DNA from: Vicinamibacteria bacterium
GTDB taxonomy: Bacteria > Acidobacteriota > Vicinamibacteria > Fen-336
DNA length: 64,000 nucleotides
Direction: 5' to 3'
Assembly (NCBI GenBank): GCA_025994075.1
Contig: JAMQGV010000046.1
Span: 83,746 to 147,745 of the forward strand
Made by a program: the position numbers and the translations under genes. The notes beneath the pieces were generated by a model that had not been told where the DNA came from, did no database searches, and saw nothing but the letters and a program-made list of their open reading frames with translations. Below, in pieces: positions 23,255-31,715 of the stretch (positions are counted from its first letter, which is position 1; each line of letters begins with the position of its first letter).

Positions 23255-24513
23255 GCCCGCGACTCCTGCTCGCCGCCGCGGCGCTCGTGCTCGGCGCCTG
23301 CGCGTGGCAGTTCGCGCAGAGGGGCGACGCCACCCGCGCGATCGCGCCGCACCTCGCCGTGTTCGGGGCGGCCTTCGCCGCCTACCTGCTCGCGCTGCAC
23401 GCCGCCGCACGCCTCGAGTTGCGCGGGCGCGGCCTGCACGCGGCGCTGCTCCTCGCGCTGGCGTGGCGCGGGCTGCTCGTGCCCGCGCCGCCGCTGCTGT
23501 CGGACGACGTGTACCGCTACGTCTGGGAGGGTCGGGTGCAGCGCCACGGCGGAAATCCCTACGCCTGGAGCGACCGCCCGGAGGCCGCGCGTTTCGCGCA
23601 CCTGCGCGACCCGGCCTGGGAACGGATGAACCATCGCGACTACACGGCGATCTACCCGCCGCTGTGGCAGCTCGCCGCGCGCGCGACCAGCGCCGTCCAC
23701 GACTCGGTGGCGGCGTTCAAGGTGCTGCTGGTCGGCTGCGAGGCGCTCGGCTGGCTGGCGCTGATCGCGCTGCTGCGGGCCCGCGGCCTGCCCGAGTGGC
23801 GGGTGCTGATCGCGGCCTGGAGCCCGCTGGCACTGGTCGAGATCGCCGGCAGCGCCCACCTCGAGCCGGCGGCGACGCTGTTCCTGCCGCTCGCGCTGCT
23901 CGCCCTCGCGCGGGGCCGCGCGGGCGCCGCGGCGCTGGCGCTCGGCGCGGGGGCGCTGGTCAAGCTGCTGCCCGGCCTCGTCGCACTCGCCTGGCTGCGT
24001 CGTTTCCGGACCGTCCACGCGCTCGCCCCGCTCGCGCTGGCTGCGGCCGTGACCCTGCCGTTCCTGGACGCTGGCGGCGGCCTCGTGCGCTCGGCGCAGG
24101 GGTACGCCGCGTTCTGGCGCTTCAACGAGACGGGCTTCGCGCTGCTGACGGCCCTCGCCGGCGAAACGCGGGCGCCGCAGATCGCCGCCGTCCTCGCGCT
24201 GCTGCTGGCGCTCGGGCTCGGCTGGCGCGGAGTGGAGCCGGCGCGCGCCGCGCTCGCCGTCGTCGCCGCGTTCCTGCTGCTGGGGCCGAGCTCGCTGCCG
24301 TGGTACGCGCTGTGGCTGCTGCCGCTGCTGGTGGTCGTCGAAGCGCCGGCGCTGCTGCTGCTGACGGGCACGATCGCCCTGGCCTACCTCGCGCTGCCCG
24401 GCTGGCAGTCGGGCGAGGCCTGGCAGTTGCCGTGGGCCTGGCGGGCGCTGGAGTACGGGCCGTGCGCGGCGGTGGCCGCGGTCCAGGGGTGGCGGGTGTG
24501 GGCGAAACGATGA
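23251..24513 (+). CDS. Polytopic GT-C mannosyltransferase-like protein
   Basis: About 420 residues with ten or so membrane segments. The first luminal loop carries the acidic motif LLSDDVYRYVWEG, as in GT-C (GT39/GT87-like) enzymes that use lipid-linked sugars, and YTAIYPPLWQLA follows. The start is uncertain. The frame has no ATG near the previous gene; a CTG (23251) overlapping the preceding stop as CTGA gives a plausible N-terminus, and a GTG at 23287 is the alternative. It sits in an operon between the GT2 and the DUF2064 gene. Confidence 0.75.
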   Translation: MSPRLLLAAAALVLGACAWQFAQRGDATRAIAPHLAVFGAAFAAYLLALHAAARLELRGRGLHAALLLALAWRGLLVPAPPLLSDDVYRYVWEGRVQRHGGNPYAWSDRPEAARFAHLRDPAWERMNHRDYTAIYPPLWQLAARATSAVHDSVAAFKVLLVGCEALGWLALIALLRARGLPEWRVLIAAWSPLALVEIAGSAHLEPAATLFLPLALLALARGRAGAAALALGAGALVKLLPGLVALAWLRRFRTVHALAPLALAAAVTLPFLDAGGGLVRSAQGYAAFWRFNETGFALLTALAGETRAPQIAAVLALLLALGLGWRGVEPARAALAVVAAFLLLGPSSLPWYALWLLPLLVVVEAPALLLLTGTIALAYLALPGWQSGEAWQLPWAWRALEYGPCAAVAAVQGWRVWAKR

Positions 24514-25178
24514 ACGACGTGCTGATCGTCTTCCTGAAGGAGCCGGTGCCGGGGCGGGTCAAGACCCGGCTCGCGTCGCTGATCGGAGCCGAGGCCGCGG
24601 CCGCGCTGTACGCGGCGCTCGTCGACCACGCGCTCGGCGCGCTGCGCGGGCCGTGGCGGCGCATGCTGTTCGGCGCGCCCGCCGAGGCCGTCGGGCGCCT
24701 GGCGGACCGCTGCGGCGAACCGGTGCTGCCGCAGGCCGAGGGCGATCTCGGCGCGCGCATGGCGGCGGCCTTCGCCGAGGCGTTCGCGAGCGGCGCCGGG
24801 CGCGCCGTGATCGTCGGCACCGACTGCCTGTCGCTCTCCGCGATCGACGTCGAGGACGCCTTCGACGCCCTCGACGCCCACGACGTGGCTCTGGCGCCGG
24901 CGCTCGACGGAGGCTACGTGCTGCTCGGCCTGCGCTCGCCGCAGCCCGCGCTGTTCGCGGGCGTCGAGTGGAGCACGCCGCGGGTGATGTCGCAGACCCT
25001 GGAGCGCGTCGCCCGCTCCGGCCTGGCGTTCGCGCGCCTGCCCCGCCACGGCGACCTCGACACCCTGGAGGACCTGCGCCGCGAGCGGTCGCGCCTCGCG
25101 GCGCTCCCGCTCGACGAGGCGACGCGCGCCGCCCTGGCCGCCGCCCTCGGACCTCCGGCGGCCCCGGACGCGCGTTAG
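24510..25178 (+). CDS. DUF2064 / TIGR04282-type glycosyltransferase
   Basis: A 222-residue protein beginning VLIVFLKEPVPGRVKTRLA, with IVGTDCLSLS and LAPALDGGYVLLGL. This is the pattern of the DUF2064 family, GT-A-fold relatives of nucleotidyltransferases annotated as arsenosugar-type glycosyltransferases. Its ATG overlaps the stop of the GT-C gene (ATGA), so the three glycosyltransferase genes act together. The presence of a paired GT2 fits the family's usual context; no arsenic gene is visible here. Confidence 0.85.
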   Translation: MNDVLIVFLKEPVPGRVKTRLASLIGAEAAAALYAALVDHALGALRGPWRRMLFGAPAEAVGRLADRCGEPVLPQAEGDLGARMAAAFAEAFASGAGRAVIVGTDCLSLSAIDVEDAFDALDAHDVALAPALDGGYVLLGLRSPQPALFAGVEWSTPRVMSQTLERVARSGLAFARLPRHGDLDTLEDLRRERSRLAALPLDEATRAALAAALGPPAAPDAR

Positions 25179-25181
25179 ACT
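25176..25181 (+). promoter_or_regulatory. -10-like TAGACT, leadered promoter of a small gene
   Basis: TAGACT overlaps the stop of the DUF2064 gene and lies 44 bases before the ATG at 25226. The leader has a short inverted repeat (CTCCCGCGTGGGAG) just before the ribosome site GGAGGAG, so this gene may also have its own promoter. Confidence 0.3.
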
Positions 25182-25225
25182 CGCTTCCGTCCCCGCCTCT
25201 CCCGCGTGGGAGCGGAGGAGAACCG

Positions 25226-25444
25226 ATGACCACACCCGACATCCTGACGGCGCTCCAGCTCATGGAGAACCGCCTCGCCGAGCGCATCGACGCGGCTGCG
25301 GCCGGACTGCGCCTCGAGTTCAACGGCAAGTTCGACGCGTTCGCCGAGGGCCTCAGCCGCCTCGAGGCTCAGGGCTCAGCCATCCAGGTGGTGCTGGAGC
25401 GGATCGAGCGTCGCCAGGCGCCGGCCACGACGCCGGCACGCTGA
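25226..25444 (+). CDS. Small coiled-coil protein
   Basis: A 72-residue, mostly helical protein (ILTALQLMENRLAERID, then GLSRLEAQGSAIQVVLERIE) with heptad-like leucine and isoleucine spacing. No signal peptide, cysteine motif or known domain is seen. A strong GGAGGAG lies 7 bases before the ATG, which supports a real gene. Function unknown. Confidence 0.65.
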   Translation: MTTPDILTALQLMENRLAERIDAAAAGLRLEFNGKFDAFAEGLSRLEAQGSAIQVVLERIERRQAPATTPAR

Positions 25445-25461
25445 CGAGCGCTTGCTCGGGG

Positions 25462-26319
25462 TCAGTCCCGGGGCGCGAGCCGCGCGATCGCCGACGAGTC
25501 GAGGGCGCCGTCGCCGCGGGCGATCGCCTCGTCGTGGGCGGCGGCGACGCCGCGCGCCACCGGCAGGTCGACGCCGCGGGCCTGCGCCTCCTCGATCATC
25601 AGCCGCAGGTCCTTGCGCGCCATCGTCACCTCGAACAGCGGCGGCTCGAACTGGGCCGCCGCGACCTTGGCGGCGCGCGCGGGCAGGAACTGGCCGGGGT
25701 TGAACTGCTGGAACAGCCCCATCGCCTCCGCCGTCGGCACGCCGAGCGCCGCGGCCAGCCGGTTGACGTCGCCGAGGATGCCGGTGATGCCGATGAAGCA
25801 CAGGTTGCCGAACAGCTTGAACGCCGCCGCCCGTTCCGGGCCGGGGCCCACGTAGACCACGTGGCCGGTCATCGGCGCCAGCGCCGGCTGCAGCGCCTGG
25901 TGGTGGGCGGGGTCGCCGCAGACCAGGATCACGCCCGAGCCCTCGCGGGCGTTGGGCGGACCCATGAACACCGGCGCGTGCACGTAGCGGCGCCCGCGCT
26001 GCTGCCAGCGCCGCGTGCGCTCCGCCGTCGGGGTCGGCGCGGTCGTCGTGTGGTCGACGATCCACGTCGCCGGCGTGATCGCGTCCGCGAGCGGCTCCAG
26101 CACCGCGTCGACCGAGGCGTCGTCGGCCAGCGTCAGGTGCACCCGCTCCGCGCCCGCCAGCGCGTCCTCGGCCCGCTCGCAGACGCGAGCCCCGTCGGCG
26201 GCGAGTGCGCGGGCCTTGTCGGCGCTGCGGTTCCAGACGGCGACGGCGTGCCCGAGCTCGAGCTGCCGGCGCACGAAGGCGGCCCCCAGCAGTCCGGTTC
26301 CGAACCAGGCGATGTTCAA
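25462..26319 (-). CDS. NAD(P)-dependent beta-hydroxyacid dehydrogenase
   Basis: A 285-residue member of the 3-hydroxyisobutyrate dehydrogenase/glyoxylate reductase family. The Rossmann motif WFGTGLLGAAF is followed by WNRSADKARAL. The substrate-binding block is changed to MGPPNAREGSGVILVCGD, and the catalytic lysine region reads AAAFKLFGNLCF. Substrate unknown; short hydroxyacids or semialdehydes are typical. A TTG start at 26319 is used because the nucleotide-binding strand begins two residues later, and a GAGAGGGGG sequence lies upstream. Confidence 0.85.
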   Translation of the reverse strand: MNIAWFGTGLLGAAFVRRQLELGHAVAVWNRSADKARALAADGARVCERAEDALAGAERVHLTLADDASVDAVLEPLADAITPATWIVDHTTTAPTPTAERTRRWQQRGRRYVHAPVFMGPPNAREGSGVILVCGDPAHHQALQPALAPMTGHVVYVGPGPERAAAFKLFGNLCFIGITGILGDVNRLAAALGVPTAEAMGLFQQFNPGQFLPARAAKVAAAQFEPPLFEVTMARKDLRLMIEEAQARGVDLPVARGVAAAHDEAIARGDGALDSSAIARLAPRD

Positions 26320-26383
26320 GGCGGCCCCCTCTCGAAGCGGCCAACCTTAACAGGGCTCAACGCGTCCGGGAACGAAACGGCGC

Positions 26384-26460
26384 CACCGAGGCACAGAGAC
26401 ACAGAGGTTCACGGAGTGCATTCAACTGGCTACCCCTCTGTGCGTCTCTGTGTCTCGGTG
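26384..26460. repeat. CACAGAG-type imperfect inverted repeat
   Basis: The left arm 26384-26407 begins CACCGAG and is built of CACAGAG/ACAGAGG units; the right arm 26435-26460 is its near-perfect reverse complement, apart from a 2-base insertion and one change. The loop is 27 bases. As RNA it would fold into a long hairpin. Similar CTCTGTG-rich elements are, to my knowledge, dispersed in intergenic regions of many environmental bacteria. It lies between the TPR gene and the dehydrogenase gene, both on the minus strand. Confidence 0.65.
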
Positions 26461-26472
26461 ACTCTGTGGCGT

Positions 26473-26503
26473 CGTGGCCGTCCCGTGGCCGTACCGTGGC
26501 CGT
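26473..26503. repeat. 11-bp tandem repeat, three units
   Basis: CGTGGCCGT occurs three times at an 11-base period (26473, 26484, 26495), ending one base before the stop codon of the TPR gene and directly after the CACAGAG repeat. Together they look like the edge of one inserted element. Confidence 0.55.
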
Positions 26504-26504
26504 T

Positions 26505-28457
26505 TCAGCGGCCGAGGCCTTCCAGGACGTCCTCGAATCGGCGCTCGCCGCGGGTGCCGCCTGCCGTCGGCGAGCCGTCGAGCGAGTTGAGGTCGGACTG
26601 GCTGAGGTCCAGGCGCGGCGCGAAGGCGCGCTCGTGGAACTCGAGCGCGAGGCGGGAGGCGGCGTCGCGTTCGCCTTCGCCGGGACGAGGATCGATCGAG
26701 GCGCAGGAGTACGTGCGGCCGCCGGGGCCCGACAGGCAGGCGCGGGTGCCTTCGACCGACACGGCGAAGCCGAGGCCGCGGTCGGGCGCGAGCCGCGGCG
26801 AGCCGCGCAGCAGGTCGAGCGCCGCCCGCGACAGCGGATCGCCGCCCGCGCGCCAGGCGACGGGCAGGCGCAGGCCCGGGGCGCGCAGGGCGCCCGGGTG
26901 GACCTGCAGCGCGAGGTCGAACAGCCGCGCCGCGTCGGCCGTGGCGCCCGATGCCAGCGCCGCCCGCGCTCCGAGCGCCGCGGCGTTCGCGCGCCGCAGC
27001 GCCTCGGCCCGCGGCAGCGCCCCGAGCGCGCGCTCCGCGGCGGCGAGGGCCGCGGAGCGGCGCCCCTGGGCCAGCGCGACCTGGGCCTCGACCTGGTCGA
27101 AGTACGGAGTGAAGCCCGGGGCCGTGTCGAGTCTCCTCGCACGCGACAGCGCGCTGGCGACGACCCCGGGGCCGACGGCGTCGACGTCGACGTCGACCGG
27201 GATGCCGCCGGCGAGGTAGGGCCGCAGCGTCGACACCAGCAGCGGCTCGTCGATCAGCGCGGCAGCGCGGCGGCCCGAGGACCACGCGCGCAGCGCGTAG
27301 CGCCAGCTCCGCAGCCGGGCCTTGAGCGACTCCATCCGGTACGTCGCCGAGGCCCGCTCCGCCTCGCGCTCCGCGGCCAGCAGCGCGGCCTGGCGGTCGA
27401 GCAGCGCGGCCCCCGCCTCGAGCTGCCGGGTGTCCGCGCTGGTCAGCCCGGTGCGGTCGGGGCGGTCGAGGGTCTGGCCCGTGATGCGCGCCGCCTGCGG
27501 GCCGCGGCCCGCGTAGATCAGGAAGCGGGCGGCCGCGAGGCGCGTCTCCGCCCAGGTCTGCTCGTCCATCGCCGGCGGCTGGCCGTCGCGCCACGCGAAC
27601 ATGCGGCGCATCGCGTCGGTGGCCTCGCCCGGCCGCGCCTGCTCGACGTAGCGCAGCATCAGGTCCAGCCACGGGTTGGAGGCGGTTCCGGCGACGAAGT
27701 GGCGTCGCGCTTCGTCGAGCAGCTTCTCCGCCTCGTCGAAGCGCAGCATCGCGAGCGCGGCGTACGCGGCGTTCGAGTAGCTCTCCGGGTAGTGGTAGTC
27801 GGCCTTGCGGTCGGCGGCCGCCGCGTCGAGGCAGGCGCGGTAGCCGGCCTCGCGCCGCTGCAGCTCGGACTCGATCGCGCACAGCGAGGTGCGGGCCTTC
27901 GTCTGCTGGAAGGCGTCCTCGCTCTTCAGGCCCGCCTCTGCCGCGCCGCGCGCCTCGTCCCAGCGCTTGAGCCGCATCAGCGGCCACGCCCGCATCGCCG
28001 GGCGATCGGGGTCGTAGCTCGCGTCGTGGGCCGCGAGCACGGCGAGCTGCTCCTCGTAGCGGTCCATCTCGGCCAGCAGGTTCGCGATCTGGTCGAGCAT
28101 CGAGGCGTGCCACAGCCACGGCGTGTCGGACGCGGGGTTCTTCCCGTGCCGCTCCTCGAACAGCCTGCGCGCCTCGCGGGCGTGGCGCAGCGCCTGCGGG
28201 AGCTGGCCCTCGGAGACGTGCAGCGCGTGGGCCAGCAGGAAGTGGCCCGCCCACGAGCGGCGGTCCTGGCGCAGCATCGCCTCCGCGGCCTCGCGCAGCG
28301 CGATCAGCTTGCCGTCCTCGAGCAGCTTCCAGGCCGCCAGCGCCTTCGGGTCCTTGCCGAGCCCCGATTCGTCGGCCACGGCAGCCGGGCCGCTGCCCAG
28401 CAGCCCGAGCAGCAGCAGCAACGGAAGCCGCCGGCGGCCGGCGCGGCGGAGGTTCAT
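26505..28457 (-). CDS. Exported TPR-rich protein
   Basis: A 650-residue protein with an Arg-rich N-terminus and signal peptide (residues about 1-29). Degenerate TPR-like helical pairs follow through most of the length (for example AGHFLLAHALHVSEG, YSNAAYAALAMLRFDEAEKLL, AALAAAERALGALPRAEAL). No enzyme motif is seen. Its ATG overlaps the stop of the MoxR gene (ATGA), so it is the last gene of the DUF58-transglutaminase-MoxR operon and probably a periplasmic partner of that system. Confidence 0.8.
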   Translation of the reverse strand: MNLRRAGRRRLPLLLLLGLLGSGPAAVADESGLGKDPKALAAWKLLEDGKLIALREAAEAMLRQDRRSWAGHFLLAHALHVSEGQLPQALRHAREARRLFEERHGKNPASDTPWLWHASMLDQIANLLAEMDRYEEQLAVLAAHDASYDPDRPAMRAWPLMRLKRWDEARGAAEAGLKSEDAFQQTKARTSLCAIESELQRREAGYRACLDAAAADRKADYHYPESYSNAAYAALAMLRFDEAEKLLDEARRHFVAGTASNPWLDLMLRYVEQARPGEATDAMRRMFAWRDGQPPAMDEQTWAETRLAAARFLIYAGRGPQAARITGQTLDRPDRTGLTSADTRQLEAGAALLDRQAALLAAEREAERASATYRMESLKARLRSWRYALRAWSSGRRAAALIDEPLLVSTLRPYLAGGIPVDVDVDAVGPGVVASALSRARRLDTAPGFTPYFDQVEAQVALAQGRRSAALAAAERALGALPRAEALRRANAAALGARAALASGATADAARLFDLALQVHPGALRAPGLRLPVAWRAGGDPLSRAALDLLRGSPRLAPDRGLGFAVSVEGTRACLSGPGGRTYSCASIDPRPGEGERDAASRLALEFHERAFAPRLDLSQSDLNSLDGSPTAGGTRGERRFEDVLEGLGR

Positions 28458-29494
28458 CGGCGGGCGAGCGTCGTCCGCGCCAGCCGCTCGAACGGCTCGC
28501 GCGCCACGTCCTTCAGCACCTCGTGGATCGAGCCGACGCCCGGCGCCAGCTCGACGCGGTGGCCGAACACCCGCGGCGCCAGCGCCTCGATGTCCTCGGC
28601 GCCCACCCAGTCGCGCCCGTGGAACGCCGCCCGCGCCTGCAGCGCCGGCAGCATCAGCACCAGGCTGCGGGTCGAGGCGCCCTGCACGACCCGCTCGTCG
28701 GCCCGCATCCCGCGCACGACGTCGACCAGGCACTCCTGGACCTCGGGCGCGACGTTGACCTGCTCGTCGATCACGCGGCGCGCGGCGAGGATCTGGGACC
28801 GCGTGACGCGCGGCAGGTCGGCGCGGTCGACGTCCCGTCGCTCGCGCCAGGAGGCCAGCACCTGCAGCTCGGAGTCGCGGTCGATGTGCTCCATCCGCAG
28901 CTTGAACAGGAAGCGGTCGAGCTGCGCCGCGGGCAGCGGGTAGGTGCCGGCGAGGTCGAGCGGGTTCTGGGTCGCGATCACGAAGAACAGCGCGTCGAGG
29001 CGGTGGGTCACGTTGTCGACCGTGACCTGCTTCTCGGCCATCGCCTCGAGCATCGCGGACTGCACCTTGGGCGAGGTGCGGTTGATCTCGTCGGCCAGCA
29101 CCACGTGGGCGAAGATCGGCCCCGGCCGGAAGTGGAAGCTGGCGGTCGCGGCGTCGAACACCGTCGAGCCGGTCACGTCCGACGGCAGCAGGTCGGGCGT
29201 GAACTGCACGCGGCGGAAGTCGGCGATCTGGTCCTCGGGCCGGTCGTCGAGGATCGAGTTGCCGAGCGCCTTGGCGAGCGTCGTCTTGCCCGAGCCGGGG
29301 TAGTCCTCGAGCAGCACGTGGCCGTCGGCCAGCAGCGCCACCAGCGTCAGCTCGATGAACTCGTCGCGGCCGAGCACCGCCGCGGCCATCCGCGCGCGCA
29401 GCCGGCGGGCGACCTCGCGGGCGTCGGCCAGGGACTGCACCTCGCCCGCCGGCTGCGCGGGGGCGGGCTCGTTGACGTCGTCGATCGGGTTCAT
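28454..29494 (-). CDS. MoxR family AAA+ ATPase
   Basis: A 346-residue MoxR ATPase with Walker A EDYPGSGKTTLA, Walker B VVLADEINRTSPKVQSA, sensor 1 FVIATQNPLDLAGTYPLP and the QLDRF sensor region. MoxR proteins act as chaperones for assembly of protein complexes, typically with DUF58 partners, which fits the genes upstream. The ATG at 29494 is used because GGGAG stands 5 bases before it; a GTG at 29500 would add two residues. Confidence 0.93.
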   Translation of the reverse strand: MNPIDDVNEPAPAQPAGEVQSLADAREVARRLRARMAAAVLGRDEFIELTLVALLADGHVLLEDYPGSGKTTLAKALGNSILDDRPEDQIADFRRVQFTPDLLPSDVTGSTVFDAATASFHFRPGPIFAHVVLADEINRTSPKVQSAMLEAMAEKQVTVDNVTHRLDALFFVIATQNPLDLAGTYPLPAAQLDRFLFKLRMEHIDRDSELQVLASWRERRDVDRADLPRVTRSQILAARRVIDEQVNVAPEVQECLVDVVRGMRADERVVQGASTRSLVLMLPALQARAAFHGRDWVGAEDIEALAPRVFGHRVELAPGVGSIHEVLKDVAREPFERLARTTLARR

Positions 29495-29513
29495 CGTCAC
29501 TCCCTGTCCTTCT

Positions 29514-31715
29514 TCAGCGCGCGAACAGCGTCGAGGTCGGATCCAGCCAGCCCAGCCAGCGCCGCCAGCGCGGCACCCGCGCCCGCAGGGCGGCGCGCAC
29601 CGCGTCGGAGGCGCCGAGCAGGGCTGCCGCCGGCGGGTGCTGGCGCGAGCCGAGCGCGACGGCCAGGTGACCGCGGGTCAGCGCGTCGAACTCCGGGGCC
29701 AGCGGCGCGACGCGGCGGGCGAAGCCCTCGCGGCTCTCGCCGGTGGCGCGGCGCAGGCCGACCTCGGCCAGCCGGTCGAGCGCCTCGCGGTAGGCGAGGC
29801 GCCACGCCTGGCGCCGCCGCAGCCGCGGGGCCAGCGCGCGCCACGCCTTGAAGCCGTAGGCCGCGGCCAGCAGCACCAGTAGCCCGCGCAGCAGCAACGC
29901 GCGCAGGTCCTCCCACGTGAACGGCGGGGCGCCGTCGCCGGCCTCCTGCAACTCGCCGGTCGTCTCGCGCAGGCTCTGGCCCAGCATCCGCTGCAGGCCC
30001 GCGTCCGGGCTCTCCCGCGGCGGGTCGAGCGAGCGCTCCGGCGTGATGTCGACGACGACCCAGCCGACGCCCTCGACGTACACCTCGGGCCAGGCGTGGG
30101 CGTCGCCGCCGCGCACCAGCAGCGTCGAGCCGGAGCCGCGGTCCGCTTCCGAGAGCGCGTAGCCCGCGGCGACCCGGGTTGCGACGCCCCGCGAGCGCAG
30201 CAGGAACGTCGCGGCGTGGGCGAAGTGCACGCAGTAGCCGGTCTTGTCGCCGAACAGGAACGAGGCCACCGGGTCGGGCGCGTCGTCGTCGTGGCGCGAG
30301 CGCCGCGAGTAGATGCCCTCCTTGTCGAGCCACATCTTGATGGCGATCGCCTGCGCCAGCGGATCGTGGACCCAGTCGGGCCCGAGCCGCGAGGCCACGA
30401 TCTCGTCGGCCAGCGCGCGGTAGCGCGGGTCGGTGGGGGAGTCCGTGTAGTGCCGCCACTGCGCCTCGCTCCACCCCGGCGCACGCGCCGCGCGGCGCAG
30501 CATGCGGTCGTAGGGCAGCGTCAGCACCCGCGACTCGACGCCGTAGGCGAGGCGGAAGCGCCGCGGATCGGGGTTCTGCGCGGGCCACACGGCGGCCGGC
30601 GAATCGAGCGCGAATGGCACCGGGTGGTCGGCGAGCAGGCCCACGGTCGTGCGCAGCGCCGCGCGCTGGTCGGAGAGCGGGGGCGCGGTCCGCAGCGACT
30701 CGCGGCGGGCGGGGAAGCCGCCGAGCAGGTCGGTGTCGACGTCGTCGCGGGTCGCCTTCACCAGGCGACGGCCGTTGAACTGCGAGAACGCGGTCTGCCG
30801 CAGGTAGAACGCGCCGGACGGCGGGGAGTAGTCGCCGTGGAGCAGCACGACCGCCACCGGCGCGTTGGCGCCCGACTGCGGGTCTTCGGCCTCGAACGGC
30901 AGGTCGTCGCGTTCGCCGCGCGCTCCTTCGCCGCCGCCGGGGTTGCCCGTGCGCTGCTGGGGTTCCCAGCCCTGCTTCGGCTGGCCCTGCAGACCGAGCT
31001 CGCTGCCGGCCTGCGCGCGCGGCGTGCCGGTCACCCGCACGACGAGGACCAGCGCGGCCGCCAGCAGCAGGAAGCCGGCGAGGTGCAGCGGCGCCCGCCG
31101 CCGCCGCGGCTCGTGCAGCAGCAGCGCGGCGGACAGCAGCCCGGCGATCCCGCCGAGCACCAGCAGCACCGAGACCGGGTCGATGCCGCGCGCCCACGCC
31201 CAGTTGGACAGCGCCAGCGGCCGGTGGACCATGCCGTCGCGGTGCCCCGCGACCACGGCCCCGAAGCCCGCCGCGACCACCGCCGCCTCCAGCACGGCCA
31301 GCGCCGGCAGCCGCACGGCGCACGCGCGCAGCGCGCCGAACACTGCGAAGGCGACGCCGCCCCACAGGATCGCCTCGGACAGCGCCAGGGCCCGCGCGGG
31401 CCCCAGTGCCACCGGCAGCGCCGAGGGGCCGGTGGCGATCGAAGCGGCGCCGCGGGCCACGAGCGCGAGCAGGCCCGCGAGGGCGATCAGCGCGGGCGTG
31501 CGCAGCCGCGAGCCGGCCGCACGCTGGCCGAGCGCGACGCCGGCCGCCGTGCCGGCGAAGGCGGCCAGCAGCCCGCTCGCGCGGGTCAGCGGCCACAGCA
31601 GCAGCGCCACGGCGGCGCCCTGCAGCGCCGCGCGGCCGAGCGTCGCCCACGGCAGGGCGCGCCACCGGGTGCGGCGGTCGGGCTTGGCGGGCGCGGGTGG
31701 GGCGAACAGGCTCAT
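29514..31715 (-). CDS. DUF3488-transglutaminase membrane protein (TgpA-like)
   Basis: A 733-residue inner-membrane protein. About six to eight N-terminal membrane segments (residues 15-230, DUF3488 type) precede a periplasmic transglutaminase-like domain with the triad Cys in DKTGYCVHFAHA, His in GGDAHAWPEVY and Asp in VVVDITPE. A further membrane helix (around residue 600) and a cytoplasmic tail of DUF4129 type follow. Its ATG overlaps the stop of the DUF58 gene (ATGA). Proteins of this build occur with MoxR and DUF58; their substrates are mostly unknown. Confidence 0.9.
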   Translation of the reverse strand: MSLFAPPAPAKPDRRTRWRALPWATLGRAALQGAAVALLLWPLTRASGLLAAFAGTAAGVALGQRAAGSRLRTPALIALAGLLALVARGAASIATGPSALPVALGPARALALSEAILWGGVAFAVFGALRACAVRLPALAVLEAAVVAAGFGAVVAGHRDGMVHRPLALSNWAWARGIDPVSVLLVLGGIAGLLSAALLLHEPRRRRAPLHLAGFLLLAAALVLVVRVTGTPRAQAGSELGLQGQPKQGWEPQQRTGNPGGGEGARGERDDLPFEAEDPQSGANAPVAVVLLHGDYSPPSGAFYLRQTAFSQFNGRRLVKATRDDVDTDLLGGFPARRESLRTAPPLSDQRAALRTTVGLLADHPVPFALDSPAAVWPAQNPDPRRFRLAYGVESRVLTLPYDRMLRRAARAPGWSEAQWRHYTDSPTDPRYRALADEIVASRLGPDWVHDPLAQAIAIKMWLDKEGIYSRRSRHDDDAPDPVASFLFGDKTGYCVHFAHAATFLLRSRGVATRVAAGYALSEADRGSGSTLLVRGGDAHAWPEVYVEGVGWVVVDITPERSLDPPRESPDAGLQRMLGQSLRETTGELQEAGDGAPPFTWEDLRALLLRGLLVLLAAAYGFKAWRALAPRLRRRQAWRLAYREALDRLAEVGLRRATGESREGFARRVAPLAPEFDALTRGHLAVALGSRQHPPAAALLGASDAVRAALRARVPRWRRWLGWLDPTSTLFAR

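Noticed and set aside
24510..25178. Arsenosugar biosynthesis locus
   Set aside because: The family name suggests it, but no radical SAM arsenosugar synthase, arsM or other arsenic gene is present nearby.
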